Shown: positions 9,285-17,464, counted from the stretch's first letter. The stretch is 64,000 nt of DNA from Paraglaciecola sp. MB-3u-78 (GCF_002835935.1 NZ_PJCF01000004.1:186001-250000), one strand, 5' to 3'. Numbers and translations: made by a program. Notes: a model not told the origin generated them from the letters alone.

Positions 9285-9440
9285 ATGAAGCTAGCAAACA
9301 TAGAAGCAAGAATGCACTGGTATGGCTTTTTTCTATCATTAACAACTGTTATTTTGTGGGGCATATTATCGGTTTTTAAATGCTGAGTTTGGAAGCCATG
9401 GATGCTGTCACTATCACCCTATACCGTTTTGTTGTCATCT
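9285..9440 (+). pseudogene. Remnant of an EamA/DMT-family transporter gene (5' end only, frameshifted)
   Basis: From an ATG at 9285 with AGGGA five bases upstream, a frame of 33 residues contains MHWYGFFLSLTTVILWG, typical of the first membrane helix of EamA drug/metabolite transporters, and stops at 9384. Shifting frame at about 9380 restores LSLEAMDAVTITLYRFVV, the expected continuation (start of helix 2). Similarity ends near 9440, where unrelated sequence leads into the next gene. So this is a decayed start of a roughly 300-residue transporter, broken by a frameshift and losing all the rest. The family call is from recognisable residues only. Confidence 0.7.
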
Positions 9441-9524
9441 GCGTAGATTGGTTTTATATGTTTTAGCGTAAATCCTCGGTTTTTTTTGTTAAAGTAGCGA
9501 GGTACATCAAAAAGGAAAAATAAC

Positions 9525-10706
9525 GTGTTTGATTTTTGTGTGGTGGGAGGGGGAATGGTCGGTTCGGCTATGGCTCTGGGATTGGCAAAGCTTGGCTTTA
9601 AGGTGGCGATAATTGAGCCTGTAATGCCTGTGCCTTTTGAATCTAAACAGCCACCAGATATGCGAGTCTCAGCCATCAGCTTAACCTCAGAAGCCTTGTT
9701 GCAAGATTTAGGTGCTTGGGCACATATTAAAAATATGCGGCTATGCCCATATAAACGTTTGTCAGTATGGGATAAACCCTCTTGTCGCACAGACTTTGAT
9801 TGTCAGGCTATTGAGCAGCCTCATCTTGGTCATATTATTGAAAATCGACTTGTTCAATTGGGCTTACATGCCGGAATTGACGCTGACCAAAACCTAATGT
9901 TTTATCAAAATCTGAAAATCACCAAAATCACATCTGTAGATGTTTCTGAAGTGACATTAGAAGATGGCCAAATTATTCAAGCGAAAATCCTGATTGGTGC
10001 TGATGGCGGTCACTCATTGGTGCGTGATGCTGCCAAAATAGGTGTGCAAGGTTGGCAATATTCACAACAGGCATTAGGCATTCAAATTAAAACCTATGAT
10101 GTGCAACAGGACATCACATGGCAACAATTTACACCTAATGGACCGATTGCATTTTTACCTTTGTATGATGGATTTGCGTCGCTTGTTTGGTATCACAGCG
10201 CTGCAGATATTAACTATTTGAAAAGTTTGTCTAAAATAAAGCTAAAACAACATGTTTTGCAGCATTTTCCTGCCGACTTGGTGGATTTTGAAGTGCTTGA
10301 TGTGGCGGGTTTCCCGTTGACCCGGATGCATGCTAATCAATACTTTAAGGGCAATACAGTGCTAATTGGTGATGCAGCTCATACCATTAACCCGTTAGCT
10401 GGTCAGGGGGTTAACTTAGGTTTTAAAGACGTTGCCGCCTTACTTAGCGTGCTCAATGAAGAGCTTGCAACACACGATCGCACAACGGTTTTGCAACCCA
10501 AGCATTACTGTCATTGGCTAAAAAAATACGAAGTCGCTCGTCGTCGAGATAACCTAGTGATGATGAGTGCCATGGACTTGCTATATTCCACATTTAGTAA
10601 CAGTAATATGCCACTTAAAATATTGCGTAATCTAGGTTTGAAGTTGGCAAATCACTCGGGCCCAATAAAAAATAATGCAATGAAATATGCCATGGGTTTG
10701 GCATAA
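9525..10706 (+). CDS. UbiF/UbiH-type FAD-dependent hydroxylase (ubiquinone biosynthesis)
   Basis: A 393-residue class A flavoprotein monooxygenase. The N-terminal dinucleotide fold VVGGGMVGSAMALGLA, the central GADGGHSLVRDA (the DG motif binding FAD and NADPH) and the C-terminal GDAAHTINPLAGQGVNLG are all present. Length and sequence fit the UbiH/UbiF/VisC group that hydroxylates the ubiquinone ring; UbiF (2-octaprenyl-3-methyl-6-methoxy-benzoquinol hydroxylase) is the best guess, but closely related members are hard to separate by eye. The start is GTG 9525 with AAGGAA upstream. A small membrane-protein gene follows 55 bp downstream. Confidence 0.88.
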   Translation: MFDFCVVGGGMVGSAMALGLAKLGFKVAIIEPVMPVPFESKQPPDMRVSAISLTSEALLQDLGAWAHIKNMRLCPYKRLSVWDKPSCRTDFDCQAIEQPHLGHIIENRLVQLGLHAGIDADQNLMFYQNLKITKITSVDVSEVTLEDGQIIQAKILIGADGGHSLVRDAAKIGVQGWQYSQQALGIQIKTYDVQQDITWQQFTPNGPIAFLPLYDGFASLVWYHSAADINYLKSLSKIKLKQHVLQHFPADLVDFEVLDVAGFPLTRMHANQYFKGNTVLIGDAAHTINPLAGQGVNLGFKDVAALLSVLNEELATHDRTTVLQPKHYCHWLKKYEVARRRDNLVMMSAMDLLYSTFSNSNMPLKILRNLGLKLANHSGPIKNNAMKYAMGLA

Positions 10707-10761
10707 AAATTAAGTATGTATGTGAAAATCTCACAGGCCTCAATAAAAGAGTAGGTAACAG

Positions 10762-10938
10762 ATGACAGTATTAATTATTTTAGGCGTGTTATTTATTGCT
10801 TTAGTTATCATTGTTCCATTGATTGAGCGTTCCAAGTTCAGAATGTCGAACGAACAAATGGGTAAGTTGGGTCGCTGGATATTACCTTTGGTAGTTATTA
10901 TGGTGATCATCCAATTGGTGATGCATTACGTTAACTAA
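10762..10938 (+). CDS. 58-residue double-spanning membrane protein, unknown function
   Basis: A short gene reading MTVLIILGVLFIALV at its start and ending HYVN. Two hydrophobic helices (about residues 3-20 and 39-56) flank a basic polar loop (ERSKFRMSNEQMGKLGRW), predicting a hairpin in the inner membrane. A ribosome-binding-like AGGTAA precedes the ATG. It is placed between the UbiF-like gene and ylqF on the same strand, with 55 and 60 bp gaps. I do not recognise a family. Coding is supported by the regular hydrophobic pattern, the start context and the lack of any competing frame. Confidence 0.65.
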   Translation: MTVLIILGVLFIALVIIVPLIERSKFRMSNEQMGKLGRWILPLVVIMVIIQLVMHYVN

Positions 10939-10998
10939 AGTCTTTACCCGCAGAATATTTCTCACCGTATTTTTAGATTAATTAAATAGGCAGATTAA

Positions 10999-12012
10999 AT
11001 GGCAGTTCATTGGTATCCCGGGCATATGCACAAAGCTCAAAAAGAAATAAAAGACGCATTGCCGCAAGTTGATATATTGATTGAAGTGCTAGACGCACGT
11101 ATCCCTTATTCCAGCGAAAATCCTATGATTGCTCAGCTACGAGGTGATAAGCCCTGTATAAAAGTGTTGAGTAAGACTGACCTCGCTGATCCAGATGTTA
11201 CCGCCGCATGGCAGGCGTTTTTGGAGCGCGAAAGATCAGTTAAAACGTTTACCTCAACGACTGAAGAGCCGGCCAAGATGAAACAAATCTTGGAGCTATG
11301 CCGGAAAATGTTACCTGAAAAAGAGGCCAGCGTAAAAGCTATCCACACTATGATAGTAGGCATTCCTAATGTAGGTAAATCGACCCTTATTAATATTCTA
11401 GCGGATCGGGTGATTGCTAAAACAGGTAACGAAGCGGCAGTCACTAAAACCCAACAACGCATTAATATAGGTAACGGTATTACCTTGTTTGATACACCAG
11501 GAATATTATGGCCAAAATTAGAGAATCCAAATAGTGGTTATCGGTTAGCCTCCACAGGTGCAATCAAAGATACCGCTATGGAATATGACGATGTGGGTTT
11601 TTTTGCCGCAGATTATTTGATTAAGGCCTACCCAGAATTACTCAAAGCACGTTTTGAGTTAGAAAATATACCTGATACCGAAGTTGAGTTTCTAGAGCTC
11701 GCAGCCGCTCGCCGTGGCGCATTAATGACGGGGGGACGAGTTAACCTGCATAAAATATGCGAAGTCTTAATTAACGAATTACGCTCTGGAAAATTGGGGC
11801 GTATTAGCCTCGAAACACCTCAGATGATTGAACAAGAAGTGATAGAAATGGCGGAAGTGGCAGCTAAAAAAGCCGCTGCTAAAGTCGATCGTAAAGAGCG
11901 TTTTAAAACAGGCTCACTGACGCCTGATAAAAAAGACCGTAAAGAAAAACGCCAGAACGATAGGGCAGAGCAGTCGGCTCGGATGAAAAAACAATCAAGT
12001 CGTAGGAAATAG
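10999..12012 (+). CDS. ylqF: Ribosome biogenesis GTPase YlqF/RbgA
   Basis: A 337-residue circularly permuted GTPase. It starts with the family hallmark HWYPGHMHKA. The permuted order of motifs is visible: G4 as LSKTDLAD early, then the P-loop [12 protein letters not shown], then G3 as LFDTPGILWP. A basic C-terminal tail (rich in Lys/Arg) suits rRNA contact. RbgA in Bacillus acts in late 50S subunit assembly. The gene is followed 24 bp later by a YkgJ-type gene, suggesting co-transcription. Confidence 0.92.
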   Translation: MAVHWYPGHMHKAQKEIKDALPQVDILIEVLDARIPYSSENPMIAQLRGDKPCIKVLSKTDLADPDVTAAWQAFLERERSVKTFTSTTEEPAKMKQILELCRKMLPEKEASVKAIHTMIVGIPNVGKSTLINILADRVIAKTGNEAAVTKTQQRINIGNGITLFDTPGILWPKLENPNSGYRLASTGAIKDTAMEYDDVGFFAADYLIKAYPELLKARFELENIPDTEVEFLELAAARRGALMTGGRVNLHKICEVLINELRSGKLGRISLETPQMIEQEVIEMAEVAAKKAAAKVDRKERFKTGSLTPDKKDRKEKRQNDRAEQSARMKKQSSRRK

Positions 12013-12036
12013 CGATGTTGGTTACAGAGTCGCCTG

Positions 12037-12441
12037 ATGCAAGATTGTAATTCTTGTGGTAAATGCTGTGTAAAATACAGTAATGGCGATCTGTCTGCAT
12101 CCGATCAGGACATCGATATGTGGGAGTTGTTTAAGCCTGATATCGCTGCATATGTTAAAAAGGGCTTGATTTGGTTTTCACCGAAAAGTGGTAAACAATT
12201 ATCGTTGTGCCCTTTTTTACGAGAAACTAAAAACCTAAAAGAGCCAACAAAAAACCACTACACCTGTGACATTTACTACGATCGCCCTGAAGACTGTCGC
12301 TTTTACCCAGTGACAGTTAAACAAATGATCAACGATGAATGTGAAATGTTGCAAGAAGGGGATTTACGCAACCCCAAACAAGCACAAAAAGACTTAGATC
12401 ACTTGTTAGCAGATAGCCGTCAAGCTTTTGATGAAAGTTAA
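12037..12441 (+). CDS. YkgJ family cysteine-cluster protein
   Basis: A 134-residue protein of the YkgJ/UPF0153 group, recognisable by CNSCGKCCVKY at the N-terminus and later cysteines in LCPFL, YTCDIYYDRPEDCRFYP and DECEM. The cysteines are expected to bind zinc or an iron-sulfur cluster; no reaction is established. It lies 24 bp behind ylqF on the same strand and its stop overlaps the end of the convergent TetR gene by 4 bp. Confidence 0.85.
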   Translation: MQDCNSCGKCCVKYSNGDLSASDQDIDMWELFKPDIAAYVKKGLIWFSPKSGKQLSLCPFLRETKNLKEPTKNHYTCDIYYDRPEDCRFYPVTVKQMINDECEMLQEGDLRNPKQAQKDLDHLLADSRQAFDES

Positions 12442-13016
12442 GAGGGTTGCCTGAGGGTGGAAAATATATGTTCAATCATCAGGGTTATATCCTGCTGTTG
12501 TGTACAATTTTTTGAATAGATCACCAAACCCATAATTTGCATTTGAAGCCATTTACCTAACTGTTCAGTGTTTGCTGTTTGGCTTAATAATTTAAGTTGC
12601 TGTGCTTGGTTGAATAAGTCTGTGAATTTTTGTTCGATTTTTTGTAGCCCCAACAATGCATGAGCATGTAATTTAGGCTGACTTGTTTCTGATTCTGATA
12701 CCGTTTTAACCAGCAGACAAACCTTACAGTTTTCTAGTTTACCTTCAACAAAAATAAAACCACTCACAAAGTCTTTTAACGCCTCAAGCGGATGAGTCGC
12801 CAAGCGGTTATATTCATCTATTTTGATTAGGCTCTGTTCAACATAACAATCTAATACTTGTAAAAATAACGCCTCTTTACTGCCGAACCCTGCATAAATA
12901 CTGCCGGGACGCATATCAAGATGCTCTTGCAAGTCACGCATTTTAGTACCTTGATAACCTTTTTGCCAAAAAAGCTCAGTGGCTTTATTTAATGCCTGTG
13001 CATGATCGTATTTCAA
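12438..13016 (-). CDS. TetR/AcrR family transcriptional regulator
   Basis: A 192-residue repressor-type protein. The N-terminal helix-turn-helix is clear: ALNKATELFWQKGYQGTKM, then LDMRPGSIYAGFGSKEALF. The remaining helical part would bind a ligand and includes two Cys near residue 105 (NCKVCLL), so redox or electrophile sensing is possible (inference). The start is TTG 13016; an in-frame stop lies just upstream, so no earlier start exists. A 41-bp palindromic site lies 24 bp upstream, between this gene and the divergent CMD gene. This suggests autoregulation and control of that neighbour, which an IS has now broken. Confidence 0.88.
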   Translation of the reverse strand: MKYDHAQALNKATELFWQKGYQGTKMRDLQEHLDMRPGSIYAGFGSKEALFLQVLDCYVEQSLIKIDEYNRLATHPLEALKDFVSGFIFVEGKLENCKVCLLVKTVSESETSQPKLHAHALLGLQKIEQKFTDLFNQAQQLKLLSQTANTEQLGKWLQMQIMGLVIYSKNCTQQQDITLMIEHIFSTLRQPS

Positions 13017-13039
13017 AATTTAAGACCTTATACTCGTTG

Positions 13040-13080
13040 CTTGAACGTTTGTTCAAATTTAGCTTGAACAAACGTTCAAG
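13040..13080. promoter_or_regulatory. TetR-type operator, nested palindrome
   Basis: Two 17-bp arms (13040-13056 and 13064-13080) are perfect reverse complements, separated by 7 bp. Each arm is itself nearly palindromic (TTGAAC then GTTCAA around GTTT). This gives two dimer sites between the TetR gene and the divergent CMD gene. The family habit of binding such sites in its own intergenic region supports the call. Confidence 0.8.
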
Positions 13081-13134
13081 TCCAGTTATATTCGTCAAAT
13101 ACCTTATTTAGTAATATCAACAAAAGAGAGAAAC

Positions 13135-13197
13135 ATGAGTAATTTTGAATTGTATAACTTAGAAACTGCCTCAGAAGCGTCTAAACCTCTATTAGAG
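13135..13197 (+). pseudogene. CMD-family (alkylhydroperoxidase-like) gene, 5' fragment cut by the IS
   Basis: ATG 13135 with AGAGAG upstream begins MSNFELYNLETASEASK and runs 21 codons to PLLE. There the IS1634 element enters directly after TTAGAG (13192-13197). Past the junction the frame reads into the IS and soon stops. Joined in frame to the 3' fragment at 14954 it gives a 182-residue protein with no lost residue. The short fragment cannot be functional. Confidence 0.85.
13192..13197. repeat. Target-site duplication, left copy (TTAGAG)
   Basis: TTAGAG directly abuts the left end of the IS and is repeated at 14948-14953 beyond the right end. Removing the IS plus one copy restores the interrupted reading frame, which fixes both element boundaries. 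Confidence 0.8.
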
Positions 13198-14947
13198 CCG
13201 ATCTTCCGCACCCACTTTAAGAATAAATTCTCCGGTATACATCACCAAGGCAATTAATGATGATGTGTTGTCGTTCTTTTAAGTTCATCACCAGCGGAAT
13301 GTGTTCAGCTTGATACAGAACTGTAATATTTTCGAAGCATTGGAAAACCCATCGAGCAGTGGGTGTTTGGCTTGGCTTTTTTTTCTGGTCGGGGAAGTAA
13401 CACGCCTTGTCTTTGAGTGTTTTGCGGATTTGATGCTCTAGACTGGCGTACACCATTAAACAACTGGTCATGACCATCAGTAAGGCTTCAATACGTTCTG
13501 GCTTCTTGAGGTAAATGGCACTGGTTAGGAAGTCGGGACTTTTTAAGAAACGAAAGCCTTTTTCAACATTTTGCTGGGCTTTGTAGCTGCTGAGTAAACT
13601 GGCCATATCCAAATCATCACTGACATCATTGGTGGCAATAATGAACAGTCCGAGTTGCTGTAAAGCGGTTTGGCGTGATATCAGAGGTGTGCATAATTCG
13701 CCCGTGATTTGATATTCAATGCGCGTGGGTAATTCGCCTCGTTTAGGTCGTCCTGCGTTTGCATATACCGCCACTTCAATTGCTCGGGCATTGACATCAC
13801 ACACGGTTTGTTTACTTCGCCATTTTACAATGGCGCTTTGTGCATCTTGGACGCAGGCAAAGCGTTGTTGGCTTAACTGTTTGAAGCTTTTTCGCGCTTG
13901 CTCGCCGGCTTTTAACATGCGCTTGTTTAAGTTGTGTTGCTCACGCTTGTAAGCCTGCTCACTGCGAATGAGTAACCATGTTTGTTTAACACCGCCATAT
14001 TCGCTGTCATAACTGACGCCTTCATAGCCTTGGGAAATAGGGGTAAACAGTAAAGTGGGGGCTTGTGCAACCAGTGCCTTCGCTTCTCTCAGTGTTTGCG
14101 GCACCCGCGTGATAAATAATTGACCTTGGGCGTCTAATTCCTCAATCGTTTCTTTGACATAAAGCGCCGCATCGGCCACTAAATAGCGGCTGGCTTGAGC
14201 CGCTTTTAAACTACCAATATGCGCCTTCACAATCTGTTTAAAGCCTTCCATATCATTGTTGTTGCCACTGGCGGGCTTCATGTACACCGGAATACCCGAC
14301 TGGTTTTCGCAAATGAGATTTAATATCACCTGATTGAGCTCAGGGCGATGGTCACGTGAATAGCCTTGGGCAATGCGAATGTGTCCAAACTCACCCACTG
14401 GTGTGGCTTGGCCATCATAATGGAAACTAGTGGAGTCGAGATGCACCGCTTGGCAATCTAACCCTAGATGATTGACCACCCGCTCGCCTATGCCTTGGTA
14501 AAGAGAGGATACGCCCTTGTCGTAAAGTGCATCCAAACATCGCCCAAGCGCATCGTCATTAATATCATCGGCAGATATTCCTTCCCCGAGCAAACGGTCA
14601 AGCGGTTTGCTTTCAAAATATTCACTGTACATATGCAAAGTGCGACCGGTAAAACCTAAACCATTGAGTAGCATCGCCACGAATAATTGTCCAAAGCTGA
14701 CTTTACGCTCATTAGAGCCACCTAATGCATCATCAATGTATTGTGCAAGTTGAATATCTTTACAAAATCCAGCGACAAGGCCAAGGTGATCGAGGGATTT
14801 GGAGGAGGGGTAAGTCATTATTTATAGCTCTCAAAAGAGAGTAATAGATCAAAACTGGGGATCGGCGTCAAGGTGTTTTTAACAAACCCACATCAAGTGG
14901 TCAATTAATAACCAAATTCAATTCTAAATTTAGGTGCGGAATGACAG
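13198..14947 (-). mobile_element. IS1634-family insertion sequence, 1750 bp, complete
   Basis: The ends are related inverted repeats: the left end has CCGATCTTCCGCACC and the complement of the right end has CTGTCATTCCGCACC, sharing a perfect TTCCGCACC core and the terminal C. It carries one long transposase gene on the minus strand and is flanked by the 6-bp direct repeat TTAGAG. Length, terminal C and 5-6 bp duplication fit the IS1634 family. The intact transposase and perfect duplications indicate a fairly recent insertion. Confidence 0.85.
13217..14818 (-). CDS. IS1634 family transposase
   Basis: A 533-residue DDE transposase. The N-terminal region (about 1-110) matches the DUF4277-type domain of the family (LDHLGLVAGFCKDI, VSFGQLFVAMLLNGLGF). 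The catalytic triad is visible as Asp128 in AVHLDSTSFHYDG, Asp216 in YLVADAALY and Glu near residue 420 in NVEKGFRFLK. The frame is intact from ATG 14818 to the stop near the left end of the IS, so the element may be active. It catalyses cut-and-paste movement of its own element. It is encoded opposite to the gene it interrupts. Confidence 0.93.
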   Translation of the reverse strand: MTYPSSKSLDHLGLVAGFCKDIQLAQYIDDALGGSNERKVSFGQLFVAMLLNGLGFTGRTLHMYSEYFESKPLDRLLGEGISADDINDDALGRCLDALYDKGVSSLYQGIGERVVNHLGLDCQAVHLDSTSFHYDGQATPVGEFGHIRIAQGYSRDHRPELNQVILNLICENQSGIPVYMKPASGNNNDMEGFKQIVKAHIGSLKAAQASRYLVADAALYVKETIEELDAQGQLFITRVPQTLREAKALVAQAPTLLFTPISQGYEGVSYDSEYGGVKQTWLLIRSEQAYKREQHNLNKRMLKAGEQARKSFKQLSQQRFACVQDAQSAIVKWRSKQTVCDVNARAIEVAVYANAGRPKRGELPTRIEYQITGELCTPLISRQTALQQLGLFIIATNDVSDDLDMASLLSSYKAQQNVEKGFRFLKSPDFLTSAIYLKKPERIEALLMVMTSCLMVYASLEHQIRKTLKDKACYFPDQKKKPSQTPTARWVFQCFENITVLYQAEHIPLVMNLKERQHIIINCLGDVYRRIYS

Positions 14948-14953
14948 TTAGAG
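14948..14953. repeat. Target-site duplication, right copy (TTAGAG)
   Basis: The right copy of the 6-bp duplication, placed immediately before codon AAC at 14954, where the interrupted CMD gene resumes. Confidence 0.8.
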
Positions 14954-15439
14954 AACTCAGTAAAAGGTTTTGGTATGGTACCCAACCTTCACGCTGTTAT
15001 GGCTGAGTCACCAGCTTTGTTAGAAGCTTACCAAACGCTACATGGATTAGCGCTAAATGCATCTTTTAATAACGAAGAGCTGACTGTTGTATGGCAAACC
15101 ATTAATGTTGAGCATGCTTGCCATTATTGCGTTCCCGCGCACACAGCTATCGCGAATATGATGAACGTCGATGTAGAAATTACTGAAGCTTTGCGTAATC
15201 AAACACCCCTTAAATCTACTAAATTAGAAACCTTGCGAGACACCACTTTGCTGATGGTGAGGAATAGAGGTGTGATTGAGAAAGGTGATATCGATACATT
15301 TTATGCTGCAGGTTTTAGCAAACAAAACTTATTAGATATAGTGCTAGTTTTGGCGCAAAAGATAATGAGTAACTTCACTAATCACTTGGCCGATACACCT
15401 TTAGATGAACCTTTTAAAGAGTTTACTTGGAATAAATAG
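14954..15439 (+). pseudogene. CMD-family (alkylhydroperoxidase-like) gene, 3' fragment
   Basis: The frame resumes NSVKGFGMVPNLHAVMAESP and continues to the stop at 15439. The carboxymuconolactone-decarboxylase/AhpD-type redox motif is present as EHACHYCVPAHT (CxxC plus His), the part that would reduce peroxides or related substrates. An internal ATG at 14975 could give a 154-residue truncated product containing the motif, but no ribosome-binding site is obvious and the native promoter is cut off. With the 5' fragment it was a 182-residue gene, probably repressed by the divergent TetR. The break is by insertion only; no other damage is visible. Confidence 0.85.
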
Positions 15440-15463
15440 AACCAGCTTTAATAGTGTTTCAAT

Positions 15464-15491
15464 AAAAAGGGGCTTATGAAAGCCCCTTTTT
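15464..15491. terminator. Bidirectional terminator between the CMD fragment and the AGCS symporter gene
   Basis: Stem AAAAAGGGGCTT/AAGCCCCTTTTT (12 bp, 4-nt loop) with T-runs available in both directions. It sits between two convergent genes. Confidence 0.85.
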
Positions 15492-15519
15492 ATTTGCGTT
15501 TTTTTGAGCTAAACAACAA

Positions 15520-16938
15520 TTAATCCCAAATTCCCTTTTCAGATTCACCTTGTATTTCACAATCACCCGCTTTGTAAGTGATTTCTTTGCCGCTATCTCG
15601 CTTAGCAAAATAATCTTTACTGATTGAGACAATAGTGGGGGTCATCCAAACCAGTGCAGAAATATTGATAACAGTCATTAAACCTAATGCCATATCTGCC
15701 ATCGCCCATACTTCAGGTAATGCGGCCATAGAGCCCCATAAAATCATCATTAGATATCCGACTGTGTATGCGGCGCGGCCTGATTTATTGTCAAGTTTAA
15801 ACATATGTAGGTTACTTTCACCGTAAGCGTAATTAGCGACTACTGAGGTAAACGCAAACAAACTTATGGCTGCTGCGACAAAATCACCTCCCCCTTCTCC
15901 TAGGTGCGAGGTCATAGCATCTTGAGTTAGGCGTATACCCTCCATGCCTTCACCTGATGCACCGCCAGCTAATAAAATAACGATTGCTGAACATGTGCAG
16001 AGGATCATGGTATCGATGAATACCCCCAGCATTTGCACATAACCTTGAGATACGGGGTGATTCGGATTGGGCGTAGCACTTGCAGCGGCATGAGGCACAC
16101 TACCTGAGCCTGCTTCGTTAGAGTACAAACCACGTTGTACTCCATGTTTAAATGCTGCACCCATAGCACCAGCGCCCGCTTCTTGGAGGCCAAAAGCCGA
16201 AGTAATAATGTCCCATAACATGGCGGGCACTAATTCGATATTTAAAAAGGTAATCGCCAGTGTCACTAAGACATAAGACACTGCCATAAAAGGCACAACC
16301 CATTCTGCAAACTTTGCGATAGCACGTAATCCACCAATCACAATTAATCCTGCTAAGACAATAATGACCAAACCAGAATATAGGGTAGGGATTTCATAAG
16401 CGTGATTCAGTGCGTCGGTAATAGTATTGGCTTGTACTGCACTGAAAATGAAGCCGTAACCCAAAAATAAGAACAGTGAAAAGATGACGGCTAACCAACG
16501 CTTGTTTAAACCCTGTTGGATATAATATGCGGGGCCACCACGATATTCGCCATTTGCATCTTTAACTTTGTAGAGTTGACCCAGCACACTTTCAGCAAAA
16601 CCTGTAGCCATACCCAGGATAGCGATAACCCACATCCAAAAAATTGCACCTGAGCCACCTAATGAAATCGCGACTGCAACACCAGCTAGATTACCCGTAC
16701 CGACTCTGGCGGATAAACTGGTGCATAAAGCTTGAAAGGAGCTGATACCCGCCGCATCACTTTTGGTGCTGCCTTTCATTATCGAAAACATATGACCAAA
16801 ATGACGGATTTGAATAAAGCCTAACTTCACGGTGAACCAAACACCAGCGGCCAATAACATGTAGATCAGTATCTGACCGTTACCCCAAAGAATGTTATTG
16901 ATAAAGGCGACAATTTCATTAATCAAGGTTTGGCTCAC
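15520..16938 (-). CDS. Alanine/glycine:cation symporter (AGCS family)
   Basis: A 472-residue sodium- or proton-coupled amino-acid symporter of the inner membrane, with about ten hydrophobic segments. Family signatures are visible: SFQALCTSLSARVGTGNLAGVA near residue 65, then GGPAYYIQQGL and the later GLYSNEAGSGSVPHAAA. Substrates are typically alanine, glycine or glutamine; the exact one cannot be read from sequence. It stands alone with terminators on both sides: 15464 downstream, and the tRNA-operon terminator upstream at 17017. Confidence 0.92.
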   Translation of the reverse strand: MSQTLINEIVAFINNILWGNGQILIYMLLAAGVWFTVKLGFIQIRHFGHMFSIMKGSTKSDAAGISSFQALCTSLSARVGTGNLAGVAVAISLGGSGAIFWMWVIAILGMATGFAESVLGQLYKVKDANGEYRGGPAYYIQQGLNKRWLAVIFSLFLFLGYGFIFSAVQANTITDALNHAYEIPTLYSGLVIIVLAGLIVIGGLRAIAKFAEWVVPFMAVSYVLVTLAITFLNIELVPAMLWDIITSAFGLQEAGAGAMGAAFKHGVQRGLYSNEAGSGSVPHAAASATPNPNHPVSQGYVQMLGVFIDTMILCTCSAIVILLAGGASGEGMEGIRLTQDAMTSHLGEGGGDFVAAAISLFAFTSVVANYAYGESNLHMFKLDNKSGRAAYTVGYLMMILWGSMAALPEVWAMADMALGLMTVINISALVWMTPTIVSISKDYFAKRDSGKEITYKAGDCEIQGESEKGIWD

Positions 16939-17016
16939 AAGTATTGGGTTCTATGAGGGCAGTCTGCCGATTAATAGCATTTATGTCTAGGGTACAAAGC
17001 AAATCAACAAAAACAA

Positions 17017-17042
17017 AAACGCCAAGCAGAAGCTTGGCGTTT
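17017..17042 (-). terminator. Terminator of the tRNA operon
   Basis: Stem AAACGCCAAGC/GCTTGGCGTTT (11 bp, 4-nt loop). On the minus strand it is followed by a GTTTTTGTTTT-type run, placing the end of the Met-Leu-Gln-Gln transcript here, beyond the decayed tRNA copy. Confidence 0.8.
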
Positions 17043-17121
17043 GTTTGTAATCAATAAGTAGTGGTTCAAACCAACGTCTGTAACACGGTAATAAACTCAA
17101 TACTCAGCAATTACTTGAATG

Positions 17122-17188
17122 TGGCTGGGGTAGCTGGATTTGAACCAACGGTATAACCGAGGATCAAAACCTTCTATCATAAAAGCCA
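17122..17188 (-). pseudogene. Decayed tRNA-Gln copy
   Basis: The 3' side (CCA, acceptor strand, T arm) matches the intact tRNA-Gln genes at 17203 and 17390 almost base for base (GGCTGGGGTAGCTGGA, then TTGAACCAACG). The anticodon arm is damaged and the D arm and 5' acceptor strand are gone. It lies last in the operon, 15 bp after a good tRNA-Gln. It cannot fold as a tRNA. Confidence 0.75.
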
Positions 17189-17202
17189 AATTTTACTAAA
17201 AA

Positions 17203-17277
17203 TGGCTGGGGTAGCTGGACTTGAACCAACGAATGACGGGATCAAAACCCGTTGCCTTACCACTTGGCTATACCCCA
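17203..17277 (-). tRNA. tRNA-Gln (anticodon TTG)
   Basis: 75 nt including an encoded CCA. The acceptor stem TGGGGTA/TACCCCA closes, the anticodon loop reads TTTTGAT around TTG, and the T arm carries GGTTCAAGTCC. It is identical to the copies at 17390 and 21848. Fourth in the operon. Confidence 0.95.
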
Positions 17278-17389
17278 AGAGAGTAGATAACTATAAAACT
17301 AATTGCCTACTTTAAAAAACTAAAATAACAAACGGCAACAATTCTAAAAAAGTAACCAAATTATAATTTCAATCTGTACTACTTAAAAA

Positions 17390-17464
17390 TGGCTGGGGTA
17401 GCTGGACTTGAACCAACGAATGACGGGATCAAAACCCGTTGCCTTACCACTTGGCTATACCCCA
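17390..17464 (-). tRNA. tRNA-Gln (anticodon TTG)
   Basis: 75 nt with encoded CCA, the same sequence as the copy at 17203. Third gene of the Met-Leu-Gln-Gln operon. Confidence 0.95.

Noticed and set aside
12037-12441. Reading the YkgJ-type gene as part of a defence or redox system with the adjacent TetR gene
   Set aside because: The YkgJ gene is co-oriented and close to ylqF and convergent to the TetR gene; the four-base overlap is only at their ends.
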